Origin: Deltaproteobacteria bacterium
GTDB lineage: Bacteria > Desulfobacterota > GWC2-55-46 > DRQE01
Assembly: GCA_015492495.1 (NCBI GenBank)
Contig: WGEY01000051.1
Location: forward strand, 1-33,619
DNA: 33,619 nucleotides
Reading direction: 5' to 3'
A program made the translations under genes and the position numbers. Positions 1 to 7,166 of this stretch are shown here, piece after piece. The notes beneath the pieces are model-generated. The model ran no database searches. It saw only the letters and a program-made list of their open reading frames with translations, and was not told where the DNA came from. Numbering within the stretch: position 1 is the stretch's first letter; the number at the start of each line of letters is the position of its first letter.

Positions 1-246
1 GACTACAGGGTCTTTCTTAGCAAGTCCGATCTCAAGACACTCGGAGCAGACGGCCTTCAGGGCCTTGTAACCCTTGTAATGGTCTGTTTCGACAGGGAAA
101 AGAGCGTGATGAGCCTGAACATGAAAGGACCGATCGTCTTCAACTCCCTGAACATGACGGCGCGACAGTTTATCATAGACAGGGAGGACTACCCCTGCCG
201 GTACGAGGTCGAGCTCAAAAGGACCGAAGAATCGAAGAAAAGGTAG
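1..246 (+). CDS. fliW: Flagellar assembly factor FliW, C-terminal part (5' end outside window)
   Basis: The window starts inside this gene; 81 codons and a TAG stop are visible. The tail reads ...NMKGPIVFNSLNMTARQFII..., matching the conserved FliW C-terminal segment (N-x-KGPI-x-x-N followed by a hydrophobic strand and a short charged end). In the family, FliW binds newly made flagellin and also binds the translational repressor CsrA. When flagellin is exported, free FliW captures CsrA and flagellin translation resumes. This is relevant because the flagellin gene at 29632 has a GGA-rich leader with a CsrA-like hairpin. No csrA follows fliW here, so if present nearby it should lie upstream of the window. 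The product is cytoplasmic. Confidence 0.85.
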   Translation, partial: DYRVFLSKSDLKTLGADGLQGLVTLVMVCFDREKSVMSLNMKGPIVFNSLNMTARQFIIDREDYPCRYEVELKRTEESKKR

Positions 247-360
247 CTGCATCCTCCTCAGGCAGCCCCTTTCCACGGTTGGCTCTCGGAGATGCATAGC
301 GACTGCATGCCACGCAGCTTGCTATTAGGGAGTCTTCAAAAAACCTGACACATCCTGCCC

Positions 361-390
361 GGAAGACTTTTCCACGCGGAAGACTGTTCC
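361..390. repeat. Tandem 13-bp repeat upstream of the pse promoter
   Basis: GGAAGACTTTTCC (361-373) and GGAAGACTGTTCC (378-390) are identical except at one base and have a 17-bp period. Each copy is itself an imperfect inverted repeat (GGAA...TTCC). They sit about 110-140 bp upstream of the -24/-12 promoter at 501, where regulator sites for sigma-54 promoters often lie. Binding by a regulator is inference; the repeat itself is directly visible. Confidence 0.5.
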
Positions 391-411
391 GTCAAATATC
401 CCGCCCATGTC

Positions 412-425
412 GTCATTTATTTGAC
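412..425. promoter_or_regulatory. FleQ-like enhancer box (GTCA-N6-TGAC)
   Basis: GTCATTTATTTGAC is a palindromic pair of half-sites. It agrees with the published Pseudomonas FleQ consensus GTCaNTAAAtTGAC at all but two positions. A further half-site, GTCAAATA, lies at 391-398 and forms a 9-bp inverted repeat with 418-426. The centre is roughly 105-110 bp upstream of the start site expected from the -24/-12 promoter, a usual distance for an enhancer-binding protein. The regulator's identity in this organism is unknown. Confidence 0.5.
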
Positions 426-500
426 GCAAGGGTTTGCTTCCATTTCCAAATGTGCTTGAAAACTAAAGATATTCGGCCTCGTCGACGATAAAAACGCATA

Positions 501-516
501 TGGTATGAAAGTTGCA
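501..516 (+). promoter_or_regulatory. Sigma-54 (-24/-12) promoter of the pse/glycosylation operon
   Basis: TGGTATGAAAGTTGCA aligns without gaps to the sigma-54 consensus TGGCACG-N4-TTGCA. GG at 502-503 and GC at 514-515 have the required 10-base separation; only two C-to-T differences are seen. Transcription would begin near 526-528, leaving a leader of about 27 nt before the pseB ATG at 554. Genes follow on the same strand with only short gaps, so this could be the main promoter of the island. Confidence 0.65.
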
Positions 517-553
517 TATTAACCGGACAGGAGACCAAAGGCGGGAGGAGATC

Positions 554-1558
554 ATGGAGTTGAACGACAGGACGATCCTTATTACGGGTGGAACCGGTTC
601 GCTCGGCAACAAGCTCACCGAGATAATCCTTTCGAGATACAGGCCCAGAAAGCTCATAATCATGAGCCGTGACGAGATGAAGCAGTATGAGATGAGTCAG
701 CGGTTCGATGATACGGCATTGAGGTTTTTCATAGGGGATGTAAGGGACCGCGACAGGCTCTACAGGGCCTTTGACGGTGTGGATTACATCATACACGCGG
801 CGGCTCTCAAGCAGGTGCCGGCTGCGGAGTACAACCCCTTCGAGGCCATAAAGACCAATATCCTGGGAGCAAAGAACGTCATAGACGTGGCCGTGGATCT
901 GGGCGTGAAACGGGTGGTTGCGCTCAGCACCGACAAGGCCGCCAACCCGATAAACCTGTACGGCGCCACCAAGCTCTGCTCCGACAAGCTTTTCATATCG
1001 GGTAACTCGTACGCCGGCAGCAAACCCACGAGGTTTTCGGTCGTACGTTACGGTAACGTCGTAGGCAGTAGGGGCAGCGTCATTCCCTTCTTTCTCAAAA
1101 TGAGGGAGAAGGGGGTGGTTCCTGTCACGGACAGGCGCATGACGAGGTTCTGGATAACGCTCGAGCAGGGGGCCGACTTCGTTCTCAGGTCGCTCGAGCT
1201 CATGAAGGGCGGCGAGATCTTCGTTCCGAAGATTCCGAGTACAGGGATTATGGATCTGGTTAAGGCCATTGCCCCTGACTGCAAGGTGGAGTTCATTGGG
1301 ATAAGACCGGGAGAAAAGCTGCACGAGGTGCTGATATCTGAGGACGACGGAAGGCTCACGCTCGAATACAAGGATTACTTTGTAATACAGCCGCAGTTTC
1401 CGTGGTGGGGCGAGGAGAGAAAGAACGGCGGCAAGCCGGTGCCAGAGGGGTTCAGGTATTCGAGCGACAACAACCCACACAGGCTCAGTATCTTCGAGAT
1501 AAGGAAGATGGTCGGGGAATGGTATGGAAGTGATATCCTACGGACGGCAAACGGTTGA
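554..1558 (+). CDS. pseB: UDP-N-acetylglucosamine 4,6-dehydratase (inverting), PseB
   Basis: First step of pseudaminic acid synthesis: UDP-GlcNAc is dehydrated and inverted at C5 to the 4-keto-6-deoxy-L-arabino sugar. The 334-residue product is an extended SDR with a Rossmann motif TGGTGSLG near residues 11-18 and the PseB/FlaA1-type active-site stretch STDKAANPINLYGATK, carrying the D-K pair and the Y-x-x-x-K dyad. The length equals that usual for PseB. The start at 554 is chosen over an in-frame ATG at 512 because GGGAGGAG lies just upstream and homology begins at MELNDRTILITGG; 512 would also sit upstream of the predicted transcription start. It is the first gene of the operon, and its end overlaps pseC by 35 bp. 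Confidence 0.92.
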   Translation: MELNDRTILITGGTGSLGNKLTEIILSRYRPRKLIIMSRDEMKQYEMSQRFDDTALRFFIGDVRDRDRLYRAFDGVDYIIHAAALKQVPAAEYNPFEAIKTNILGAKNVIDVAVDLGVKRVVALSTDKAANPINLYGATKLCSDKLFISGNSYAGSKPTRFSVVRYGNVVGSRGSVIPFFLKMREKGVVPVTDRRMTRFWITLEQGADFVLRSLELMKGGEIFVPKIPSTGIMDLVKAIAPDCKVEFIGIRPGEKLHEVLISEDDGRLTLEYKDYFVIQPQFPWWGEERKNGGKPVPEGFRYSSDNNPHRLSIFEIRKMVGEWYGSDILRTANG

Positions 1559-2711
1559 AGACGACGACATCAGGGCTGTAGCCGATGCGCTCGGCCGGGA
1601 GATGATCACGCAGGGCCCTCTTGTCGAGGCATTTGAAGAAGCGCTTTGCGAGTACACCGGCGCCAAGTACTCGGTGGTGTGCTCCAGCGGTACCGCCGCC
1701 CTGATCCTTGCGTACCTGGCCGCAAAGGAGCGTGACGGCGACGGCGTGATAACCTCAACCATTACATTTGTCGCCACGGCCAACTCTGCACTGCACTCGG
1801 GCCTCAACACCGCGTTCTGCGATATAGATCCTGAGACGCACAACATCGATCCCGATGTGCTGGAAATGACGTGCTCTGAGCTCTCCGACGTGAGGATCAT
1901 AACGCCGGTACATTTTGCAGGGCTTCCATGCGACATGGAACGGATAAGGGCCGTTGCCGACAAGCGCGGCCTTGTCGTCATAGAGGATGCGTGTCACGCG
2001 CTCGGTGCCGAGTGGCGTGACTCTGCGGGCGGGTGGCACAAGGTCGGGAGCTCCTCCCACTCGGAGATGACGGTCTTCAGTTTTCATCCGGTTAAGTCCA
2101 TTACAACGTGTGAGGGCGGGGCGGTTACCACTAACGACTTACACCTGTACAGGTGCCTCAAGGAGCTGAGGGAGCACGGGATTACAAGGGAAGGCAGCCG
2201 CTTTGACTACCCGGGCAACGGACCGTGGTACTACGAGATGCACACGCCCGGGTACAACTTCAGGCTTTCGGACATCCAGTGCGCACTGGGCCTGAGCCAG
2301 CTCGGAAAGCTCGACAGGTTCGTAGCCAGGCGCAGGGAGATAGCCTCGCTGTACACGGAGCTACTGAGGGGATGCGACTTCATCACAACACCCGCGGAGG
2401 ATGGCAACAGAAGGAGCGCCTGGCACCTCTATACGGTGAGCATAGACTTCGAGGGGCTCGGAGTTGACAAGGCACGCTGGTTCGATTCGATGAAGCAGAG
2501 AGGTGTAAGGCTTCAGGTCCACTACATCCCGGTACATCTTCAACCCTATTACCGGCGCAGATACGGCTACACCGAGGGGGATTTTCCCGTGGCCGAGGAG
2601 TTCTACAGGACCGAGGTGAGCCTTCCGATATACCCGCTGCTTACCGACGATGAGGTCGAGCTGATCGCCGCTGAGGTGGTCGAGACATTGACCGTCTTGC
2701 AGCCGGCTTGA
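1524..2711 (+). CDS. pseC: UDP-4-amino-4,6-dideoxy-N-acetyl-beta-L-altrosamine transaminase, PseC
   Basis: A PLP-dependent DegT/DnrJ/EryC1 aminotransferase of 395 residues that would aminate the PseB product at C4 using glutamate. The phosphate-binding SSGTAAL segment lies near residue 54, the EDACHALGA segment carries the PLP-pyridine Asp, and SFHPVKSITTCEGG carries the Schiff-base lysine K191. The N-terminus (YGRQTVEDDDI) is typical of PseC. The ATG at 1524 follows a GGGGAA ribosome-binding site within the end of pseB, so translation is probably coupled. LegC-type or other sugar aminotransferases are the main alternatives, but pairing with a PseB-type dehydratase favours PseC. Confidence 0.9.
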   Translation: MEVISYGRQTVEDDDIRAVADALGREMITQGPLVEAFEEALCEYTGAKYSVVCSSGTAALILAYLAAKERDGDGVITSTITFVATANSALHSGLNTAFCDIDPETHNIDPDVLEMTCSELSDVRIITPVHFAGLPCDMERIRAVADKRGLVVIEDACHALGAEWRDSAGGWHKVGSSSHSEMTVFSFHPVKSITTCEGGAVTTNDLHLYRCLKELREHGITREGSRFDYPGNGPWYYEMHTPGYNFRLSDIQCALGLSQLGKLDRFVARRREIASLYTELLRGCDFITTPAEDGNRRSAWHLYTVSIDFEGLGVDKARWFDSMKQRGVRLQVHYIPVHLQPYYRRRYGYTEGDFPVAEEFYRTEVSLPIYPLLTDDEVELIAAEVVETLTVLQPA

Positions 2712-2751
2712 AGGTGCATGGCGGGCGAATAAAAAGACATCTTCCCTGCAT

Positions 2752-2787
2752 TTGAAGGTTCACCGCGGCTTGCCGCGGGGGCTTCAA
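2752..2787 (+). other. Stem-loop between pseC and the sialic acid synthase gene
   Basis: CCGCGGC (2763-2769) and GCCGCGG (2772-2778) form a very strong stem. It lies inside an outer pair TTGAAG (2752-2757) / CTTCAA (2782-2787). Only a weak T-rich stretch (ATCTTT) follows. It could be a partial terminator or an mRNA-stabilising hairpin in the 110-bp gap, the widest gap inside the nonulosonic-acid module. Confidence 0.5.
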
Positions 2788-2821
2788 TCTTTGGAGAGGC
2801 AAGATCCTCGGAGGGAGAGAG

Positions 2822-3916
2822 ATGACGGAAAAGATACTAATAGGAGAACGCTGGATCGGAGACGGCTGCCCGACGTATATCATAGCGGAGATAGGCTCAA
2901 ACCATGACGGAAGCCTTGAGAAGGCAAAGGAGCTCGTTGAGGCCTCCAGGGACGCAGGTGCCGACGCTGTGAAGTTCCAGTCCTTTACGGCCGAAGGGCT
3001 CCTGAACCCGCTGAGACCCGCTGACGACGGAAGCTGGGAGCCGAACCCGGCCTATGGTGTCCTTGAGTCTCTCTCCCTGCCGGCGCAGTGGCATTACGAG
3101 CTCAAACGCTTCTGCGACGCCGTGGGGATAGACTTTCTTTCGGCCCCGTTCGACGAGGGCAGGGCTGATCTCCTGAACGGCATCGGCGTGCCGGCGTTCA
3201 AGATAGCCTCCGGCGATATAACGAACACGCCGCTTTTGAGAAGGGTCGCATCGTTCGGCAAGCCGGTGATCATTTCAACCGGGGCCTCGTACCTCAAGGA
3301 GGTGGACGAGGCCGTAAAGACGGTCATGGAGGAGGGTAACCGGAAGATAGCCCTTCTCCACTGCGTCTCATTGTATCCCGCGGCATTCGAAGAGGTGAAC
3401 ATAAGGAGCATGGTCACGATGAAGAAGGCCTGCGGGCTTCCGGTGGGTTTTTCCGACCATACACTGGGGGCTCTGCTCCCGGTCGCGGCAGTGGCCATGG
3501 GAGCGTCGATCATCGAGAAACATATAACACTGAGCCGCTCTCTCGACGGACCCGACCACCACTATGCCATGGAAGTGGACGAGTTCAAGGCAATGGTGAC
3601 GGATATCAGAAATCTTGAAAAGGCCATGGGCAACGGGCTCAAGCGGCCGGCGGAAAGAGAGATGGGCGAGCGTATAGGGGCTAGGAGGAGTATCTACCTC
3701 AGGGAGGATGTTAAGAGAGGAACCGTTCTTACGGCCTCGATGCTCAAGGTGGTACGCCACTGCCACGGGATGGAACCGTCGGAGCTCGATAACGTTATCG
3801 GCACCGTTGCACAGAAGGACTTGAGGAAGGACATGCCCCTCAGGGCCGACGACATATGCAAGGCCTCTGAGTGGAACGGTTTGGGGGAGGAAGAGTTGAC
3901 CTATGCAGGGGGATAG
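2822..3916 (+). CDS. pseI: Nonulosonic acid synthase, NeuB/PseI family
   Basis: Condenses phosphoenolpyruvate with a 6-deoxy-hexosamine to give a nine-carbon sialic-acid-like sugar, here probably pseudaminic acid. The 364-residue protein has the NeuB TIM barrel (about residues 10-260) with IIAEIGSNHDGSLEKA, VKFQSF, HCVSLYPA, GFSDHT and EKHITLSRSLDGPDHHYAM. A C-terminal SAF/antifreeze-like domain (about 290-350) begins near RRSIYLREDVKRGT. GGAGGG lies just before the ATG. The AEIGSNHDG motif is somewhat more NeuB/LegI-like than classical PseI, so sugar specificity is not settled by sequence; the neighbouring pseB, pseC and pseG argue for Pse. The end overlaps the next gene by 14 bp. Confidence 0.82.
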   Translation: MTEKILIGERWIGDGCPTYIIAEIGSNHDGSLEKAKELVEASRDAGADAVKFQSFTAEGLLNPLRPADDGSWEPNPAYGVLESLSLPAQWHYELKRFCDAVGIDFLSAPFDEGRADLLNGIGVPAFKIASGDITNTPLLRRVASFGKPVIISTGASYLKEVDEAVKTVMEEGNRKIALLHCVSLYPAAFEEVNIRSMVTMKKACGLPVGFSDHTLGALLPVAAVAMGASIIEKHITLSRSLDGPDHHYAMEVDEFKAMVTDIRNLEKAMGNGLKRPAEREMGERIGARRSIYLREDVKRGTVLTASMLKVVRHCHGMEPSELDNVIGTVAQKDLRKDMPLRADDICKASEWNGLGEEELTYAGG

Positions 3917-4718
3917 ACTTCAAGGGGAGAGCGGCTACAGGCCGATAGTAGGCATAGTTCAGGCGAGGATGGGCTCCACGAGGCTGCCGGGCAAGGTGTT
4001 GAAGGAGATATGCGGAAGGCCCATACTCTGGCATGTGACAAACAGGCTCAGCCATTCCGAGCGTATCGATACGGTGGTTGTTGCAACCACCACAGAGGGC
4101 GAGGACGACCGGATAGCCGAGTGGTGTAAAGAGCAGCGGATTTCGTTTTACAGGGGAAGCTCGCAAGATGTCCTCGATCGCTACTTCATGGCCGCCAGGG
4201 AGTTCGGCGCAAGGACCATTGTAAGGATAACCGCCGACTGTCCCCTGATAGATCCGGTACTTGTGGACATGGCCGTGGACAAGCTCATATGGGGCGGCTA
4301 CGACTGCGTTGGACTGGACTCTTCGTTTCCTGACGGGGTCGACACGGAGGTGTTCACCCTGAATGCACTAAAGACCGCCTGGCGCGAGGCCGTCCTTGCG
4401 TCCGAGAGGGAGCATGTCTCACCCTATATGTGGAAGAACCCTCAGAAGTTCAGGCAGCTCTCAATACGCTGCGAGGAGGACCACTCCGCCATGCGTTGGA
4501 CGGTCGACGAGGAAAGGGACCTGCAATTCGTTACCGCCGTCTTCGAGGGCTTTGACTGCGCGGAAAGACCATTTGGAATGAAGGAGATCCTGGACTTCCT
4601 CGATAAAAACCCCGGGCTCCTTGAGATAAACGCCGGGATACGAAGGAACGAAGGGTATGAGAAGTCATTGAAGGAGGACAGGATAGTGGATACTCCGGTG
4701 CACGATGGTATGGAGTGA
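3903..4718 (+). CDS. SpsF-type cytidylyltransferase, probable CMP-nonulosonate synthetase
   Basis: A CTP_transf_3/SpsF-family nucleotidyltransferase of 271 residues. The nucleotide-binding motif VQARMGSTRLPGKVL lies near residues 19-33, with ITADCPLIDP further on. In Bacillus and other bacteria SpsF sits with spsE (synthase) and spsG (hydrolase). Here it lies between the synthase and pseG, and no separate PseF/NeuA is seen, so activation of the nonulosonic acid with CTP is its likely job (inference). The ATG at 3903 follows GGGGGAGGAAG. The last ~80 residues are less typical, including the DEERDLQFV segment found in SpsF proteins. Database entries sometimes call this family glycosyltransferase. 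Confidence 0.72.
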   Translation: MQGDRLQGESGYRPIVGIVQARMGSTRLPGKVLKEICGRPILWHVTNRLSHSERIDTVVVATTTEGEDDRIAEWCKEQRISFYRGSSQDVLDRYFMAAREFGARTIVRITADCPLIDPVLVDMAVDKLIWGGYDCVGLDSSFPDGVDTEVFTLNALKTAWREAVLASEREHVSPYMWKNPQKFRQLSIRCEEDHSAMRWTVDEERDLQFVTAVFEGFDCAERPFGMKEILDFLDKNPGLLEINAGIRRNEGYEKSLKEDRIVDTPVHDGME

Positions 4719-4763
4719 GGACCCGTAACGAGAACATTTACCGGTGGCTTAAACGAGATAATT

Positions 4764-6089
4764 ATGGATGCCAAGGCTGTAAAAAAAGGTGTGATACGCT
4801 TTCCGTGTTCAGAAGACCTCTGGTCCCGCGCGGTGAAGGTGATTCCGTCGGGTACACAGACGTTGAGCAAGGGGCCAGACCAGTTCGTAAGGGGTGTGAC
4901 ACCCAAGTACCTCGAGCGGGGAGAGGGCTCGCACGTGTGGGATGTTGACGGCAACGAGTACATAGACTACCCCATGGCGCTCGGGCCGATACTCCTGGGC
5001 TACAACTATCCTCCGGTAGTGGAGGCCGTTACGGCCCGGATAAGACGGGGTACGACCTTCACGCTCATGCACCCGCTCGAGGTCGAGGTAGCGGAGCTCC
5101 TGGCCTCTGTGGTGCCGTGTTGCGAGATGGTGCGTTTCGCCAAGAACGGCGCCGATGTGACGAGCGCGGCGGTGAGGGCCGCAAGGGCCTATACCGGCAG
5201 GGAGCACATAGCTTACTGCGGTTACCACGGCTGCCAGGACTGGTATGCCGTCACCACACCGAGAAACAAGGGGATTCCGTCCGTACTGAACGATCTCATG
5301 CATCCGTTTGAATACAATGACATCGCATCCCTCGAGAAGGTCCTCGCTTCCCATCCGGGGGAGATAGCCTGCGTGATGATGGAGGTTCCGGGAACAGAGC
5401 CCCTGGTGGACGCCGAAACCGGCAGGAACTTTTTGCAGATGGCAATGGATGCGGCGCACCGTCATGGAGCGCTCTTCATACTGGATGAGATAGTAACGGG
5501 CTTCAGGTTCGCGCTCGGTGGCGCCCAAGAGCTCTACGACCTCACACCGGACCTTGCCTGCTTCGGCAAGGGCATGGCGAACGGCTTTCCCATATCAGCG
5601 GTGGTCGGAAAGAGGGAGTTCATGAAGGAGTTCGACGAGGTCTTCTTCTCCATGACCTACTCCGGCGACACCATCGGGCTTGCGGCCGCGAAGGCCACGA
5701 TCGAAGAGCTTCTGAAAAGACCGGTCCTCGAGCACATATGGGAGACCGGCAGGAGGCTGCACGAGGGGATCAACAGCGTATGCCGTGAGCTCGATGTGCC
5801 GTTCAGGATAGCTGGGCAGCCCGTGAGGGGGCACTTCGAGGTGGACCTCGAGGACGAGGAGACGGCGTTCACGGTTAAAAGCCTCTTTTTACAGGAGACG
5901 GTGAAACGGGGTGTACTCTTCGGAGGCCCTGTCTTCATATCCTATTCGCACGATGATGACGATGTAGAAAGGACCGTTGACGCCGCCGGTGAGGCCCTGG
6001 TACTCGTAAGAGAGGCGATCGAGAGCGGCAACCCGGATAGATACCTCGAGGGTGAAAAGATAGGGGTCGTCTTCAGACAGAGGAAGTAA
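4764..6089 (+). CDS. Class III PLP aminotransferase, glutamate-1-semialdehyde aminomutase-like
   Basis: A 441-residue fold-type I class III enzyme. LDEIVTGFRFALGG carries the PLP-binding Asp, and CFGKGMANGFPISAV carries the Schiff-base lysine K269. The N-terminal VIPSGTQTLSKGPDQF segment resembles HemL-like proteins. True HemL makes 5-aminolevulinate, but location between spsF and a Gfo/Idh oxidoreductase inside a pse operon suggests a sugar or linker substrate. Similar paralogues occur in nonulosonic-acid and polysaccharide clusters. The ribosome-binding site before the ATG is weak. With the next gene it could form an oxidation-transamination pair adding an amino group; that pairing is inference. 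Confidence 0.78.
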   Translation: MDAKAVKKGVIRFPCSEDLWSRAVKVIPSGTQTLSKGPDQFVRGVTPKYLERGEGSHVWDVDGNEYIDYPMALGPILLGYNYPPVVEAVTARIRRGTTFTLMHPLEVEVAELLASVVPCCEMVRFAKNGADVTSAAVRAARAYTGREHIAYCGYHGCQDWYAVTTPRNKGIPSVLNDLMHPFEYNDIASLEKVLASHPGEIACVMMEVPGTEPLVDAETGRNFLQMAMDAAHRHGALFILDEIVTGFRFALGGAQELYDLTPDLACFGKGMANGFPISAVVGKREFMKEFDEVFFSMTYSGDTIGLAAAKATIEELLKRPVLEHIWETGRRLHEGINSVCRELDVPFRIAGQPVRGHFEVDLEDEETAFTVKSLFLQETVKRGVLFGGPVFISYSHDDDDVERTVDAAGEALVLVREAIESGNPDRYLEGEKIGVVFRQRK

Positions 6090-6128
6090 GGGGAAACACA
6101 GAGAACAATCGAACATGCGGGGAGCGAA

Positions 6129-7166
6129 ATGGAGGATACGGGATTGATGGTTTCGGAGTTGAAGTTTCTTGTAGCCGGCTGCGGCTCCATAGGGAGGAGG
6201 CATATCAGGAACCTTGCCACGCTCGGCGCAAGACGTTTCGTGCTGTGCGACCTCAGCCATGAAAGGCTCGACACGGCGGCCCATGGTCTCGATGCTCCCG
6301 TTCTTACTGACGACTTCGAGAGCGCCCTTGAGGAGGGGGCGGATGTTGCCCTTATATGCACCCCGTCCAGCCTGCACCTCGAGATGGCGCTTAAGGCGGC
6401 AAGGAGTGGGATGCATCTCTTCATAGAGAAACCGCTTTCCGATACCCTCGCCGGCGTGGACGAACTTTTGGATGTCGTCGAGCGCAATAACGTTACCGCC
6501 ATGATGGCCATGTGTTACAGGTTTCACCCGGTGCTTCGCAGGCTGAAGGAGATGCTCGACAGCAGGGTCGTTGGCAGGCTCTACCACGTGAACGGCTACG
6601 GAGGACATTATCTGCCGGACTGGCATCCGAATGAAGACTACAGAAAGGAATACGCCGCACGAAAGGACCTCGGCGGCGGGGTGGTGCTTACCAGTATACA
6701 TGGCCTTGACAACATAAGGTGGCTCTTCGGTGAGGTCCGGGACATGTATGCATTTGTGGACAGGGTGGGAAACCTTGAGATGGATGTGGAGGATATGGCG
6801 TTGGGGATCTTCAGGCTTGACAACGGAACGTACGTGAGCTGGCAGACCGACTTCCTGCAGAGGGCCGACCAGCACAGGCTTGTAGTAGTGGGAGAGCGCG
6901 GTACCATAAGGTGCGATGTCCTTGAGGGCAGGATAGATACCTTTCTGGTGGATACCGGCGGGTGGGAGACCGAGACGGTTCCCTTTGAGACAAATACCAT
7001 GTATGTGCGGGAGATGCAATACTTCCTTGAATGCCTCGAGAAACGGATGCGTCCTGTGATGGATGTCGTGGAGGGATACAGGACGTTGAAGCTCGCGCTT
7101 GACATCAAGGAGTGCGGAGCTAACCTCTACCGTGGCGAAGGAGAAAGAAGATGTCTTACGGTGTGA
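6129..7166 (+). CDS. Gfo/Idh/MocA-family NAD(P)-dependent oxidoreductase
   Basis: A 345-residue sugar oxidoreductase. The N-terminal Rossmann domain has VAGCGSIGRRH near residue 15 and the family signature EKPLS near residue 104; the C-terminal alpha/beta domain contains GGGVVLTSIHGLDNIRWLFG. Such enzymes oxidise or reduce secondary alcohols or ketones on sugars. The start could be 6129 (GGGGAG upstream) or 6147 (GGAGG 11 nt upstream); homology begins after the second Met. The end overlaps pseG by 16 bp. Its place after a class III aminotransferase suggests the two act in sequence on the same sugar. Confidence 0.8.
   Translation: MEDTGLMVSELKFLVAGCGSIGRRHIRNLATLGARRFVLCDLSHERLDTAAHGLDAPVLTDDFESALEEGADVALICTPSSLHLEMALKAARSGMHLFIEKPLSDTLAGVDELLDVVERNNVTAMMAMCYRFHPVLRRLKEMLDSRVVGRLYHVNGYGGHYLPDWHPNEDYRKEYAARKDLGGGVVLTSIHGLDNIRWLFGEVRDMYAFVDRVGNLEMDVEDMALGIFRLDNGTYVSWQTDFLQRADQHRLVVVGERGTIRCDVLEGRIDTFLVDTGGWETETVPFETNTMYVREMQYFLECLEKRMRPVMDVVEGYRTLKLALDIKECGANLYRGEGERRCLTV

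Noticed and set aside
280-295. TGGCTCTCGGAGATGC as a sigma-54 promoter
   Set aside because: GG and GC are separated by 11 rather than 10 bases, and the -24 block is poor. The element at 501-516 fits exactly.
247-553. csrA expected near fliW
   Set aside because: No CsrA-like start (MLVLTRK-type) is readable in the gap, so csrA is not in this window.
413-1480. 355-codon reverse-strand open frame opposite pseB
   Set aside because: It mirrors the pseB codons, has no recognisable protein motif, and spans the promoter region. Similar long antisense frames (5889-7019, 9189-10064, 17115-18029) were dropped for the same reason.
4715-4948. Small open frame of 77 codons between spsF and the class III aminotransferase
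   Set aside because: It runs in another frame through the start of the aminotransferase and has no motif or ribosome-binding site.
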